From: Pseudocercospora fijiensis CIRAD86
Lineage: Eukaryota; Ascomycota; Dothideomycetes; Mycosphaerellales; Mycosphaerellaceae
NCBI RefSeq assembly: GCF_000340215.1
Contig: NW_006921540.1
Coordinates: 1,482,377-1,546,376, forward strand
DNA: 64,000 nt
Direction of reading: 5' to 3'
Program-made: the position numbers and the translations under genes
In this document: piece after piece, positions 48,185 to 61,100 of the stretch
How positions within the stretch are numbered: the first letter of the stretch is position 1
Layout: each line of letters begins with the position of its first letter
Notes under the pieces: generated by a model
Seen by the model: only the letters and a program-made list of their open reading frames with translations
What the model was told of the DNA's origin: nothing
Databases searched by the model: none

Positions 48185-49599
48185 AAGACAGCCTTTCGCA
48201 CTCGCTATAGCTATTTTAAGTACTTAGTTATACTATTTAGGCTAGCTAATGCCCCTGCTACATTCTAGTCCTATATTAATCGGGCCCTATTAGGCCTATT
48301 AGATTACCTCTATATAGTTTACCTAGATAACATCCTAGTCTATACACACTTACCTAACATTACGGAACATTAGGCCGCTATACGTAAGGTGCTCGACCGC
48401 CTGCGGGCCTATAGCTTGTATTATAAGCCTTCCAAATGCACCTTTGCTACTAAAAAGGTGTCCTTCCTTAGCTTCCTTGTATCAACTAATAGTATCAAGG
48501 CTAATCCTAATCGGATTAAAACAATCACTAAATAGCCTATTCCTACGTCTATTAAGGAGCTTTAATCGTTCCTCGGCTTCGCTAATTTCTACCGCCGTTT
48601 TATTAAGGGCTATTCGAGGCATGTAATGCTATTAACTAAGCTTACTAAAACCAAGGCCAACCCGACTAGAGAGTTCAAATAGACTAATAGAGTACAAGCC
48701 GCTTTTAACGGTCTAAAGCGACGCTTTACTAAAGTCCCCTTGTTATACTATTTCGTGCTAAACAAGCAGATCCGAATTGAGACTAACGCTTTACAGTTCG
48801 CTATATCGGCTATTATGTCCTAGCAATTAGATAATAACTATTATTAGTATCTGATTGCCTTCTTCTCGAGGAAGATAATTAACGCTAAGCGCCGCTACGA
48901 GACCTATAAGTAAGAGCTCCTAGCTATTATCGAGGCCTTTAAGTACTAGCGCTACTATCTCGATAGTGCATAGTATACTATTCAGGTCTATACGGACTAT
49001 AACAACCTCCGTAGAATTACGAAGGTTACTAGGGTTATAGGTCGACAGGCTAGATAGGCCGTCTACCTCGCTAGGTTCGATTTTAATATATTACATCGGC
49101 TAGGCGTAAGCAACCCTGCTAATAGCCTATCGAGGCGACCTGATTACGACAGCGGGACTTAGTAATCTATCAATTTATTATTTCTAACCCTATAGTATAA
49201 GATTGCTATAGCCCGTATTGTTAATAAGCAAGCGTAGGATAAGCGGCTTACCGGACTCCGCGACGGCTTAAAGCATATTAATGCTCTTACTGTATTAATA
49301 GTGCGTATTAAGGCAAGGGCTAAGGATATAGATAGGAGAAGTTATAATAACTCCCTAGTCGATATCGTAATATATAGTAACAGCGATAGCACTACTATAG
49401 TTAATCCGGCTACTAGTGCTATTAGATACATACAATGCGTACCTCGTTTAATAGCGAGGGTACTATTAAATGACCTTACAAATAGGGATAGTCAATCGTT
49501 TATAGATAAGCTGTTACGGGCTTAGTAGAGGGACGCCTTTGCTGCTAAACGTATAGACAAGCTTATAAGTAGGCGAAAGACTCGATCTAGTAAGAGTAA

Positions 49600-51030
49600 T
49601 TAGTCGATCGATAACAAAGGTTATTTGAAGTTTAAGGGCAGATACTATGTCCCCGCTAAACATTCGATCCGACAAGAACTCCTTAAGCGACACTATAATA
49701 GTAAGCTTGCCGGTTACTATAGTATAGAGAGGTCGCACGAGCTACTATCGCGCATATACTACTAGCTAAATAGTAAGCGGGATATAAAGGACTACGTAAA
49801 CACGTGTACTGTATGTTAACGAGTTAAAGCACCGAAACACTTACCCTTTAGCGAGTTGTCTTCACTCCCTGTTCTAAAGAAGCTATTTGCTAAGCTTATA
49901 ATAGATTTTATTATAGGCCTTCCGCCTACTAAGCGCAGGGGTAGTAAGGATGTATATAATGCTATCCTAGTTATCGTAGACTAGTTTACTAAGGGCGCTC
50001 GTTATATTCCTACCCGAAAGGATTAGACGGCTATTAACCTAGCTAAGTCGCTATAGAATAACATCTTCTGCAGCTATTAGGGGACCCCTAAAGGGATAGT
50101 CTCCGATCGAGGCTCGACATTTACATCTTACTATTAGAGTAAGATTTGCCTATAGCTAAGACTTAAGCATCGCCTGTCTATAGCATTCTATCTACAAACA
50201 GATAGTTAGACCGAAAGGCAGAATACTACGCTATAGCAGTACCTGCGTAGCTACATTAATAAGAACCCTAATAACTAGGTTAATCTCCTACAACTAGCCG
50301 AATTCGTATACAAAAATAGTGTCTACTTATCTACTAAGGTATTACCTTATTTCGCTATAATAGGAAGCAACCCTACGCTACTATAAGACCCCCTATCGCT
50401 CGAGGCCGAGCGTAAGGAAAGGGAAGCGGGTTAACCTAAGACACTAGCGGCTATTAAGAGGGTTTAAAAGATGCGAGAAATTCACGCCAAGATAGCTAAC
50501 AAACTAGCAAAGGCACAGGCCTATTAGAAGACCTATTATAACAAACACTATACGCTAATAACCTTCAAGCAAGGCGACCTAGTTATGTTAAGCACTAAGA
50601 ACCTCCGTATCCGTAAATACCTATCACCTAATAGCAAAACAAGGCCTAAGCTCGTACTAAGATACATTAGCCTATTCCGTATTCGAGAGGCTAAGGGCAT
50701 ATAGGCCTATTAGTTATAGCTTCTACCTTATTACACTATCTATAACACCTTCTATATATCCCTCCTTAAGCCGTACTACCTACGCGAAGGGGATAAAGCA
50801 CCTGCTAAATCCGAAGACATACTAGCTAATAGCGAAGAGCTATAGTCTATAGAACGTATCCTAAAGCATCGGACTAGACAAGGTAAGAAGGAGTACCTCC
50901 TAAGATAGCAAGGCTATCTACCTAAATAGGACTCGTAGGAAGCTAAAGGTTCCTTTAAAGACATAACCGAGTTGTTAGATAAGTATTAGACTAGCGTGAA
51001 GAACAAGAAGAAGGCTAAAAGCTTATAATG
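49600..51030 (+). pseudogene. Chromovirus copy 1 integrase and chromodomain relic
   Basis: The zinc-binding region near 49,650-49,820 ends in DYVNTCTVC, with one His now Tyr. The catalytic core follows to about 50,400. At about 50,840-51,000 the frame reads SIERILKHRTRQGKKEYLLR, then stop-QGY, matching a chromodomain (one aromatic Trp replaced by stop), and ends near DITELLDKY. Chromodomains of this type direct integration to heterochromatin marked by histone H3 lysine 9 methylation. It is inactive. Confidence 0.78.
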
Positions 51031-52287
51031 TTACTATTAAGGCCTAGGACAATGCCACCCCCGGGGTGCTATTAGCTAACTAATTAGAGGCCGGCAAACT
51101 AGGACAATAAGACTACACTAGGCGCGCTACGACGCGTTAATTAATCAATCGCATACTCTTTTAAGGGCTCTATCTCTTTACTAATGCGCCCTATAAGGCC
51201 CTTCTCCTAGTATTTAGGTCCCCCTCTTAATCCTTTATTCTATTAAGGCCTCGAGGCCTAAGCGATCGGCGAGGACGGCGTCGCGCTTGTAACGGCGCGG
51301 CTATATTAGTAACAGTGTTACGGAGTATGTTGCTATTTAAGAAAGGAAGGACATAGCTATGTTAGTAACGGTGTTACCGAGTTATTATTAGTTAAAGAAG
51401 GAAATTAGAAGAAGGTGAAGTTAGCGCTAAGACGACTAGCGCTGCTATTATCAACATTACTTACTATTGTCGCTACGCCTGCAGATACAACCTTACCTAT
51501 ACTATAAGCCTAAGGCACCTTTAATTAAAACTTTAATTAAAAGCTTTAAGCCTGTTAAGGGTTTAATCAAAACTTTAAGGCTAAGTTAAAACTTTGACTA
51601 AGTTAAAAGATTAAGCGACTAATGGACTAACTAAGGGCAAAAACTATAGAGCTAAGCTAGCTAGGGTCGATCTTACGGACAATAGGTTACTCCTCGATCT
51701 ATCTAACCCTTTAAGCGAGGCGAACCTCTACTATTACACTTATAATAGCCTTCACCTATAGAAACTAGAAGAACTAAGTTTTTTGAAAAGATATAATTAG
51801 TTAACACTTAAAGGCTACTAAACCTAACCAATTTAGGCTAGTAAAACTACGATAGTAAATAATAGTCCTCGTAACAATAAGAACAACCCTCGGAAGCGGA
51901 CAAACCCTCGGAGCGGACATTTCTAGGTCTTTTAAGAGTAGACGCAAAGAACTCGGACAACCTTACTTAGAACGGGGGCAGTGCTGCAATACCCCGTATA
52001 CCTACCTATTATAGTAGGGAAGATGCGCTCGTATTATAATTAGTTACTAGCCTTCAATTCACATAGCTATATAACACCTTATTGTTACTATAGTAGCAAT
52101 AATAGCGCAGTTAGAAGTTGGACATTGTGTTAGAAGGTAAGGTTTAACATAGTTATATAATCGGTAGTTGTACGTTCAATTTAGCGTAGACTAAGCGGCT
52201 TATTAGACCTGCTAAGTTAGTAGTAATAGAGGTTGAAACTAGAACAAAGACCGGCTACGAGGGCGCGGCCTTTAGAAGGGAAGCGTG

Positions 52288-52485
52288 TGTTAGGACTAAA
52301 GAGGTTACACGTGATTAGCATGTAACCGGACTCGAGTGAAGCTAGGGTCTCGATGCCTTAGGCAGGGCTTAGCGCTTGGTAGTAGGCCAACTTGCCTACC
52401 TTCCTCCCTCTCCTCCTAGCTCCTTATCGAATACTACTCGTACCCACTACTACCCTATCTACCTGCTAACATAACCCTTCTTACA
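52288..52485 (+). repeat. 3' LTR of chromovirus copy 1
   Basis: 198 bases, TGTTAGGACT to CTTCTTACA, with the canonical TG..CA ends. It keeps several CA and TG dinucleotides lost from the 5' LTR. Confidence 0.9.
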
Positions 52486-52490
52486 GATAG

Positions 52491-54527
52491 CCGAAATTTC
52501 GGCTTCCGCTCGGCGCCGGTTTATTAGCTTAGCGGGTCCGGATTTAAAGAGCTAAACTTAACGACTTTAACTCGATACTGCTACAATACTATAACGCATT
52601 GTTTTTTATTCTTATAAGTATAGAGAGCCGAGACTATATCTATCTAATGCATCTCTAATTTATACTATATAAAAATACGTAGTATTAGTAGAATAACAAG
52701 CGATAACAGTTAAGCCAAAGTTTAGCTATTAAACCGCCGACCTATAACTAGAAACCTCGCTTCTATACTAAAACAGCGCTTCTATAACTAACGATAGAAC
52801 AGGCCGTTAGACGACTTATTAATACGACTAAGACGCTGCTTACGGACTTAAGTGCGAATGTATCGCTTTACTATATTAATAAAGCGATCGTATTAGCCTT
52901 CTTCAAGTCTAGTAGCAACCTAACGGTCTAATTTAACCCTCCTTAGCTGCTTGAATAAGAAGTTACCTTCTTTAGCAAAGACACGCTTAATATTAGCTCT
53001 ATCTACGTATCTCTTACTCTAGCTACTACTTAACTCTTTACGTAACTAGCTAAAGAAGCCTATTAATTCTATGTCCGCTATATACGATTAATAGGAAGCA
53101 ATTAAAGCCGGAAATAGACTTAATGGTGTAGCAATCGTTAGACTAGAAGCCGCTAGCAGACTAGATCTACGCTTGCTACGAGAACGCTTCCGTAGAGCCT
53201 ATCTGTTACTAATATAGTTATAGATTACAATAGGGGTTAAAGAGCTAATAGCGGTTGTTCTAGTAGTCCGTAGTATCTTAAATAGGTTAGTAAGTTGCCT
53301 ACCGCGGTTCTTCTATATCTTCGAAGCTAATACTAAGCCTAGATCGCCTATAGATAGGCGCCCTTCTTTAATACCTTTAATCTAGCGGCTTATAACGTTA
53401 GGGTAGATCTTGTAGTAATCTTTACCTCTATCCGGACCGCTAAACTAACACAACCCGCCCTTATTAAGGCAGTACCTGTTCTTATAAGGCTAGCGCTTTG
53501 CTAACTTATAGCGAGCGTTAGTTGAAGAGCCGATTAAAGCAGTATTATTATCGTCGGCTTTAGCTTCTAAGCTATTAGATTAACCCTTAACTTTAGCTTA
53601 ACTAGCGTATAGAGCGTCTAATTGTTATTAAGTTGCTATATTACGAGGGGTGCCAGTTCTATAGACACGACGACTCTACGAGGCTCTACCTAGGTTACGA
53701 GATAGCTCTTTAATAGATACTATCTTCCGGCGCTTAACCGATAGCTTAAAGTCTAATCTAAGGCCCTTCTTGCCTTACGAATGCTAAGAAGATAGCATAT
53801 TGTACGTACGTTAGAAATTGCCCTTCTTAATACTAGTACTACGAAAGTAGTATTTAGTCTTAATCTTGTCCGCTAAGGCGACAATCTCTAAGCTAGCTAA
53901 CTTATAGTCGTCGTCGTTAGAGCTAGTTATAAGCTAGTTAGTATACTAATCTTAGACCTCTTTGTAGTAGGCCTCGCTATTATAGTTAATCTAACGAGGA
54001 TAGTATTTACTTAGTAGTAGCAACCGTAGATTAGATAGATTAACGATTGTCTACTATATTATATACTCGAAGACCTCTCGCTCTTATTCTATAGCTTTAT
54101 CTTCTTCTTTAGCCGATATATTGTCCTTATCGTCGATATCTAGTTACTAGGTTTGCTAAGTATCCGCTAGTAACTCGTCGTTAGTATTAGGTCCTTTACT
54201 TAACTTGGTGGTCGGCTCTCGCTAGCGCTTCTTAGTAGCTTATTTAGTCGGTTATTATATAGCGAGGGCTTCTTTCTTCTTCGAAAAGGGCTTCTATAGT
54301 CGCTTAGAAGTCCTTAGTATAGCGACAGCTCGTTAATAGCTTCCGAATTAGCCTCATTCTTAACCGAGATTGTTACTAGAGGACCTAAGTAGATAGTAGT
54401 AAGAAAGGCTTTCGTTCTAGTCTAGATTGCTACCTTTTTTATATAAAGAGAGTAGATCTATAGGAAAACTAAGGGTATACGGAAGTTACGAGATCTCTAC
54501 GTATAGCGCGCACTTCTAAATACTATA
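52491..54527 (-). pseudogene. Unidentified coding relic in right arm of DDE element
   Basis: The minus strand keeps a decayed frame with an acidic linker near 54,180-54,060 (LDIDDKDNISAKEEDKAIE) and a later stretch near 53,480-53,350 (GPDRGKDYYKIYPNVISR). I do not recognise the family. It might be a second gene of the DDE element or an older, interrupted insertion. The arm ends in the inverted terminal repeat at 54,512-54,527. Confidence 0.4.
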
Positions 54528-54608
54528 CTACCTCCGTAATACCCTCGCTCTACGCGCGCCTTCGTATACCTTTATAATGCACTTTTTTTCCTTAATTCGA
54601 TAACTTTT

Positions 54609-55150
54609 ATAATACCGAGTTTATTTAATTAAGTTACGACGCCTCGTAAGAAGGGACCTACTACTTCTATAGGTCGTAATAAGACCGGAAATAGTAGAAC
54701 GAGTATAGTATATTAACGTAAGAAGGCTACTACTACTACTACTAGCTCTAGTACTAGAAAGGGCGTCGCGAGTAAGACTCTACGTAAGACGATAGTAGGT
54801 AAGGCTCTACGTAAGACGACGACTAGCGCTTCTACTACTAGTAGTAATAATCGTACGAAGCGTCGATAGCGCCTAGGAAGTAAGTCCTATTTATAGTTAG
54901 TAGCGTAGCTAGTAGCGTAGCCGGTATTTTTACTATCTTTTTACTAATCCTTCTTTAGCTATAGCCCTCTATAAGATTCGGAAGTATTAGAAGAGTTCTA
55001 ATCTCCTACTCTATAAAGCTCCTTTCTAACGACTTGTTCGCGAAATTACCTAGTATTATATACTAGACCTTCGCTTCTAAGCCTCCGCGCTAGGCGCCCT
55101 TTAAGAGGCTATAGAAGCCTACCTAGTTTGTATCTATTAAGATATTAATT
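54609..55150 (+). pseudogene. H3b: intron-containing H3-like relic, copy 2
   Basis: Second copy of the relic at 15,729. The likely start is again two ATA codons (54,609-54,614). Exon 1 (to 54,879) encodes a Thr/Ser/Lys/Arg-rich tail with a small duplication (KTLRKT and KALRKT). The intron (54,880-54,958, 79 bp) has donor GTAAGT, branch-like CTAAT and acceptor TTTAG at the same phase. Exon 2 reads across as GTIALYKIRKY, then KSSNLLLYKAPF-stop-RLVREI, RF-stop-ASALGAL and EAIEAYLV. It breaks off after helix 2, at about 55,140, so helix 3 is missing. Stops match expected Gln. It lies just right of the DDE element, to which cassette copy 2 was host. Confidence 0.8.
54880..54958 (+). other. Intron of the H3b relic, copy 2
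   Basis: This 79-bp intron has donor GTAAGT, acceptor CTTTAG and branch-like TTTTTACTAATCC. It occupies the same position and phase as the intron at 15,967-16,056, and carries GTAGC-type repeats including GTAGCCGGTA. Confidence 0.7.
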
Positions 55151-55159
55151 AAGAAGCTA

Positions 55160-58100
55160 TCTAAATTAATAACAAGTTAAAGAAGAAAGAGAGAAAGGCT
55201 CTCTTGTAGAAGAGGCTTTTATCCGCTCGACGGATGCCTTAGGTTCTAAGTTACGTAACCTTAGGTTACGTAATCTCGAATTTTATATACAAGTTGCTAA
55301 GTTATATATGAGTCGCTAAGATCGTAATAGCACTCCCCCCTTTCGTAGGCAACGTCTACGGCGCTTAATTTACTTATCTTAAGAGTATTACGATTATAGA
55401 GACTAATAGTAGTATACTCGGTTATATTAGTATTATAGAGTTAGTAGTATATAGTAGACGCGGTTTACGTAAGTATCGGCGGTAATAATCTTTAACCGCT
55501 TCTAGCGTATTAGTAACGTTCTTAGCAACTTCCTATATCGGTTTATTATATCTAATCTACTTTACTTTATACTAGATGTTTTTCCCCTTTCCTTTTATAT
55601 CTAGTATTTATTCTATTTTCTATTCTTTATCTCTATTAATAACTAGTAGTAGTAGCGGCTTATACTACTAACTAGGCATACCTGTCCTTAGTACTAGGGT
55701 TAGTAACGAGGTATAAAAGACGTCGTATACTTGTATTAAGTTAGGCAACTTTAATTAGTATATATACGGCGATATAACTTTAACGATCTTATATAGTCTA
55801 GAGTTCTTAATATCGAGCTTAGCGCTTAGTCGATTAGTATATATTCTTTTAAGCGATAAGAAGACCTTATTACTAATATAATAGATAGGAGCGGGTCGGC
55901 AATATTAGTTAGCTAAGTCTTTTATATAAGATTGCTAATACTAGATCTATTTAATAAGATATATTTCGAGGTTTTACAAATAGTCGATCTGGGCTTAAGT
56001 ATCGTAGTGTAGCAGTAGGTCTTCTTCTAGTAGGGTTAAAGGTTCGCTTCCGAGCTAGGGATTGTAACTATAACTAGCTTAAAATAGTAATAATCCGATA
56101 GTCTCGGAAGGAGCGTTATTTATTATAAACTTAGCTATAGGAAGCTAGAGATTCTAGTTATCTTACTTATAGTTTATATATAATTAGAGATACTCTTTAG
56201 TAACTTTATTTAGGCGTTTAGTCTATCTATCGGTTTAAGGATAATAAGCGGTCGATAGGTTACCTTTAATACGTAAACGCTTATATAAGCAGTTCTAGAA
56301 TTTAGAGATAAACTATATACTATAGTCGGAAGTAATAGTATTAGAAAGGCTATAGAGTTTCTAAATATAAGTAAGATAAACGTTAGTAACTACTTAAGCG
56401 TTTAAATATCCTTCCTTATATATAAATAATATAAGGTATTATATCTTAGTTAATCGATCGATAATAATAAGAATCGAGTTATAACTAGAGCTATTAGGTA
56501 GACTAGTAATAAAGTCTATTATTATACTTTTCTATTAGGTAGTTAGTATAAATAGAGGTTAAAGAAGCTCTTACTTAGCTTATTTTAAGGATTTAGTCTA
56601 AAGGTAGGTATAGTAGGTACTAATATATTATTTAATATTCTTATATATTCGTTGCTAGTAGTAACTATAGCTAATAAAGTAGAACGTTTTTATAATACTA
56701 GAATAGCTAGCGGTAGAGTAGTCGTAGTATATATAGATAATATTAGTATAGAGCGACTTATCCGATTCTTAAGCTTCTAGTATATATAAGTAGTTATAGT
56801 AGAATAGGAGGTTATTCTTAATCTTATAATCTAAAAAAAATAATAAGAGATTATTAGAAGAATCTACTCTATTATTAAGGTATCTCTTTACTTACTAAAA
56901 GAGAGTATCTTTAATTAAAGCGTCTCGAATCTACTTAGTAATATTCTTAACGTTAATTAAAGTCTCGGCGCCGAGAGTCTTTATAGCAAATATAACTATA
57001 CTATCGCTCGTAGTATTAATACGGGCTTTCGCAATTTAAGGTTTATCGTAACCCTTACTCTAACTCTAACCCTAAGGGTTACTATCGTAAAAAACGTAAA
57101 AGTCGTAAAATTGTCTATTTCTTCGAGAATTGCATTTATTTACCTTAGGGTTACATAACCCTAACCCTAACCCTAACCCTAACTATAAGGAGAAGATTTT
57201 ATATATAGCGGACTAGAGGTCTATAGCTAGGTTATATAGCTTTAATATAAGCTAATAGTTATATTTAATATATAGGTCTTTAACTAATAAAAATAGGTTA
57301 ATAGAGTAGTATATAAGCGAATTTAGCTTAGCTCTTTACTTACTAGGACGGTATATAATTTTAAAGTTAAACCTACTAAGGAATTTACTCTAGCGAGCTT
57401 AGCGGCGATTAAGTTACTTAGTAGATATATAGAACTATAGATTATAGTAATTAGTAATAACTCGGATAGGTTCTTCGTTTAATCGGTAGCCTTCTAGCTT
57501 AGATCTCTATAATTTAAAAGCTTTAATAATAGCGAGGAGTTCTTTATCGTAGATCTCGTAGTTATATTTAGCTAGGGTTATCTTCTTTAAGAAATAAGTA
57601 ACTAGCTTCTATATACTATTAGTATATAGCTACGATATAATACTAGTAGTAATATAATCGGAGGTATTTATCTCGATTATAATAGGTAGGTTAGGATTAT
57701 AATAGGCTAGTATAGGTACTAAGACGAATACGGCTTTAAGTTATTTAAAATAATCTTAGTAGGCTACTATTTATACAAAGGGCGCGTATTTATATATTAA
57801 TAGGACTATAGGCTTTATAATATATATAAAATCGCGGATAAAGCGATAGTAGAAGTTTATAAAGCTAAGGAAGGACTAGATATCTTTAATATTCGCTAGA
57901 ATAGGCTAGTAGTATATAGCTTCGACTTTCTCTTCGTTTATATAGATACTATTAGTACTAACGATAAGGCCTATATATTTAATAGTTATTACCTTAAGTT
58001 CTAACTTCGATATATCTATATATAAGCTAGCTTTAAAAAGAGCGTCTATTACTTAACAAATATAATAGTAGTATTCCTCTATAGAGTTAGAGTAGATAAG

Positions 58101-58198
58101 TATATTATTTAGATATACGGTATAGAATATATCGAGAAAGGATCGAAGGGCGTCGTTAATATATTACTAAAAGGTTAAGGGCGCGTTATAGAGCCCGA
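55160..58198 (-). mobile_element. Ty3/gypsy relic of a second lineage, minus strand
   Basis: Read from high to low coordinates, reverse transcriptase palm lies near 58,160-58,090 (FYTVYLNNILIYS, where the family has YLDD), then RNase H (TSDYITTSIISQ near 57,650), then the integrase zinc-binding and core regions between about 56,900 and 56,250 (for example IIIDFITSLPNS, then ILIIIDRLTKI). Many stops replace Gln or Trp. The 5' part is cut at 58,198 by chromovirus copy 2; the 3' end near 55,160-55,300 is unclear. A telomere-repeat block lies between RNase H and integrase. Confidence 0.75.
57049..57183. repeat. Interstitial telomeric repeats
   Basis: The right part has four perfect CCCTAA units (57,157-57,183), preceded by TTAGGGTTA near 57,146. 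The left part (57,049-57,081) has degenerate units, ACTCTAACTCTAACCCTAAG, ending in GGGTTA. About 60 bases of TCGTAAAA-rich sequence separate them. The telomere unit of most filamentous fungi is TTAGGG. The unit has no CA or TG and so is invisible to RIP. Confidence 0.85.
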
Positions 58199-61100
58199 TA
58201 TAAGAAGGGTTATATTAGTAGGTAGATAGGGTAGTAGTAGGTTAGTATAGTATTCGATAGAGCTCTAGGAGGAGAAGGAGGAAGGCAGACTAGTTAGCCT
58301 AACGCTAAGCGCTAAGCCCTACCTAAGGCACTAAGACCCTAGCTTTACTCGAGCTAGTTATATACTAATTATATATAGCCTCTAATATACGCTTCCCTTC
58401 TAAAAGCCGCGCCCTTATAGCCTATCTATATTCTAAACTTAACCTCTATTGCCGCTAACTTAGTAGATTAACTAAGCTATCTAGCTGCGCTAAATTAAAC
58501 GCTTAACTACCTAATTATATAACTATATTAAACCTTACCTTCTAAACGTAATATACTACTTAACTCTAACTACGCTATCCTTATATATAATAAAGTAATA
58601 TATATCTATAAGAATTAAGAACTATCGACTAATTACAATATAAGCGCGCCTTCCCTACTATAATAGGTAGGCGTACGAGGTATTATAGTACTACCTCTAT
58701 TCTAAGTAATTTTATTTAAGTTCTTTGCGTCTACTCTTAAAAGACCTAGTAATATTCGCTTCTAAGGGATTGTTCTTATTATTATTTACTATCGTAGTTT
58801 CGCTAGCTCTAATTAGTTAGATTAAGCAGCCTTTAATTATTAATTAATCTTATCTTTTTAAAAACGCAGTTCGTCTAGTTTCTATAAATAAAGGCTATTA
58901 TAAGTATAATAGTTAAGGTTCGCTTCGCTTAAAGAGTCGGAAAGATCGAGAGGTAACCTATTATTTATAAGATCGACCCTAGCTAGCTTAGCTCTGTACT
59001 TTTGCCCCTAGTCAGCCTATTAATCGCTTAACCTTTTTAGTCCCCAAGCCTTTCGAACAGCTTAACCTTTTTAACCTAGTTAGTATAGTACGTTTTAGCC
59101 TTAGGCTATAGTATAGGTAAGGTTATTCTTATAGATATAGTAACGATAACAAGTAAGGTTAATAATAGTAGCGAGCAGGTAACGTTAATAATAGCGGCGC
59201 TAGCCGCTATAGCTCTAACTTTACCTTATTCTTCCTTTTCTTCTTTAACTAGCAATACACTTAGTAATACTATTACTAATGTAGCCGCGCGCCGTTTTCT
59301 AATATATCGCTAGCTCGCGCTATACGCTACTATTATTATCGCAAGCACTATTCGCTACGCGCGCGCTTCGCCGACTATATAGGCCCTAAGGCCTCGATAG
59401 TATATAGGAACAAAAGGAGGTTTAGGTATTAAAAGAAGGGCTTATAGGGTATACTAGTAAAGAGGCGGATTCTTTAAAGGAGCAGGCGAGTAGTTAACGC
59501 GTTATAGCGCGCTTATTAACACTCGGTACGCGTTTACTATAGTAGTATAGTCTTATCTTTTACTAACAATTACTTGCCTCTAATTAGTTAGCTAATAGTA
59601 CCCTAGGGGTAGTATTAATCCTAGGCCTTTCTAGCAACATTATAGGCCCTTAGCCTTCTTCTTGTTCTTTATACTAGTCTAATACTCGTCTAACAACTTA
59701 GCTATATCCTTAAAGGAGCCTTTAGCTTCCTACGAGTTCTATTTAGGTAAATAGCCTTGCTATTTTAATAGGTACTCCTTCTTGCCCTACCTAGTCCGAT
59801 ACTTTAGTATACGCTCTATAGACTATAGCTTTTTACTATCGGCTAAGACTTCTTCTAACTTAGTAGGCGCTTTATCGCCTTCGCGCTAATAGTATAGTTT
59901 AAGGAGGGATATATAGAAGGTATTATAGATAGTATAATAAGGAGGAAGCTACAACTAGTAGGCCTATATACCCTTAGCCTCTTAAATACGGAATAGGCTA
60001 ATATATCTTAGTACGAGCTTAGGCCTTGTTTTACTATTAGGTAACGGGTGTTTACGGATACGGAGGTTCTTTACACTAAGCACAACCATATCGCCTTGCT
60101 TAAAGGCTATTAGTACACAACGCTTATCGTAGTAGGTCTTTTAGTACTCTTAAGCCTTTATTAGCTTCTTAGCTATCTTAGTATAGATTTCTCGTATCTT
60201 CTAGATACGTTCTATTACCGCTAGTATCTCTAGTACTTAACGCGCTTCCCTTTCCTTACGCTCGGCCTTAAGCGAGGTAAATAGACCTTATAGTAAGGCA
60301 GCGTTTTAGCCTATTATAGCTATATATAGTAAAACCTTAGTTAATAAGTATATACTATTATTATATACAAATTCCGTAGGTTATAGGAGGTTAACCTAAT
60401 CCTCGGGGTTCTTATTAATATAGCTGCGTAGGTACTGCTATAGGGTAGCATTCTATCTCTCTATTTAACCGTTAGTCTATAGATAGAAGGCTATTAATAG
60501 CCGATACTTTAGTCTTAGCTATAGGCATATTTCGCTCTAATAGTGCGATATTAGTATCGATCTACGATTAGATACTATCCCCTTAGGGGTTCTCTAATAG
60601 GTATAGAAGATATTGTTCTATAGCGCTTCTGCTATATTAATAGTAGTCTAATCTTTCCGCGCTAGGATATATCGAGCGCCTTTAGTAAATCGATCTACTA
60701 TAATAAGGATAGTATTATATATATCCTTACTACCCCTACGTTTAGTAGGAGGAAGGCCTATAATAAAGTCTATTATAAGCTCTACGAATAGCTTCCTAGG
60801 AACAGGAAGTGAAGATAACTCGCTAAATAGTAAGTGCTTTAGTGCTTTAATACGCTAGTATACTACGTAGGTCTATATATATTCCTTTATATACTGCTTA
60901 CTATTTAGCTAGTAGTATATACGCGATAGTAGCTCGTATAACCTCTCTATACTATAGTAACTAGCAAGCTTACCATTACAGTATCGCTTTAAAAGCTCTT
61001 GTCTAATCTATTGTTTAGCGGGAATATAGTATCTGCCCTTAAACTTTAAGTAACCCTTATTATCGATCGACTAGTTACTCTTACTAAATCGAGTCGTTCG

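Larger units (their letters stand above)
44923..52485 (+). mobile_element. Complete chromovirus (Ty3/gypsy), copy 1
   Basis: This 7,563-bp LTR retrotransposon is flanked by GATAG at 44,918-44,922 and 52,486-52,490. The LTRs (44,923-45,118 and 52,288-52,485) begin TGTTAGGAC; the 3' LTR ends in CA, the 5' LTR in a RIP-altered TA. Internal order is gag with zinc knuckle, reverse transcriptase, RNase H, integrase and a C-terminal chromodomain. All frames are broken. A 393-bp hAT MITE sits in the gag region. Two more copies lie at 58,199-62,247 and from 62,248 to the window end. Confidence 0.93.
43014..54527 (+). mobile_element. Tc1/mariner-type DDE transposon, split by a chromovirus
   Basis: The element starts TTATAGTATTTAGAAGT and ends ACTTCTAAATACTATA, so the ends are inverted repeats. 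CTA flanks it on both sides (43,011-43,013 and 54,528-54,530). The homologous uninterrupted sequence at 15,645-15,658 (TATCTACTACCTTT) is the empty site, with one CTA. Without the nested chromovirus (44,923-52,485 plus one duplicated GATAG) the element is about 3.9 kb. It carries a transposase relic in its left arm and an unidentified minus-strand coding relic in its right arm. The duplication could be TA with an ambiguous outer base. Confidence 0.8.
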
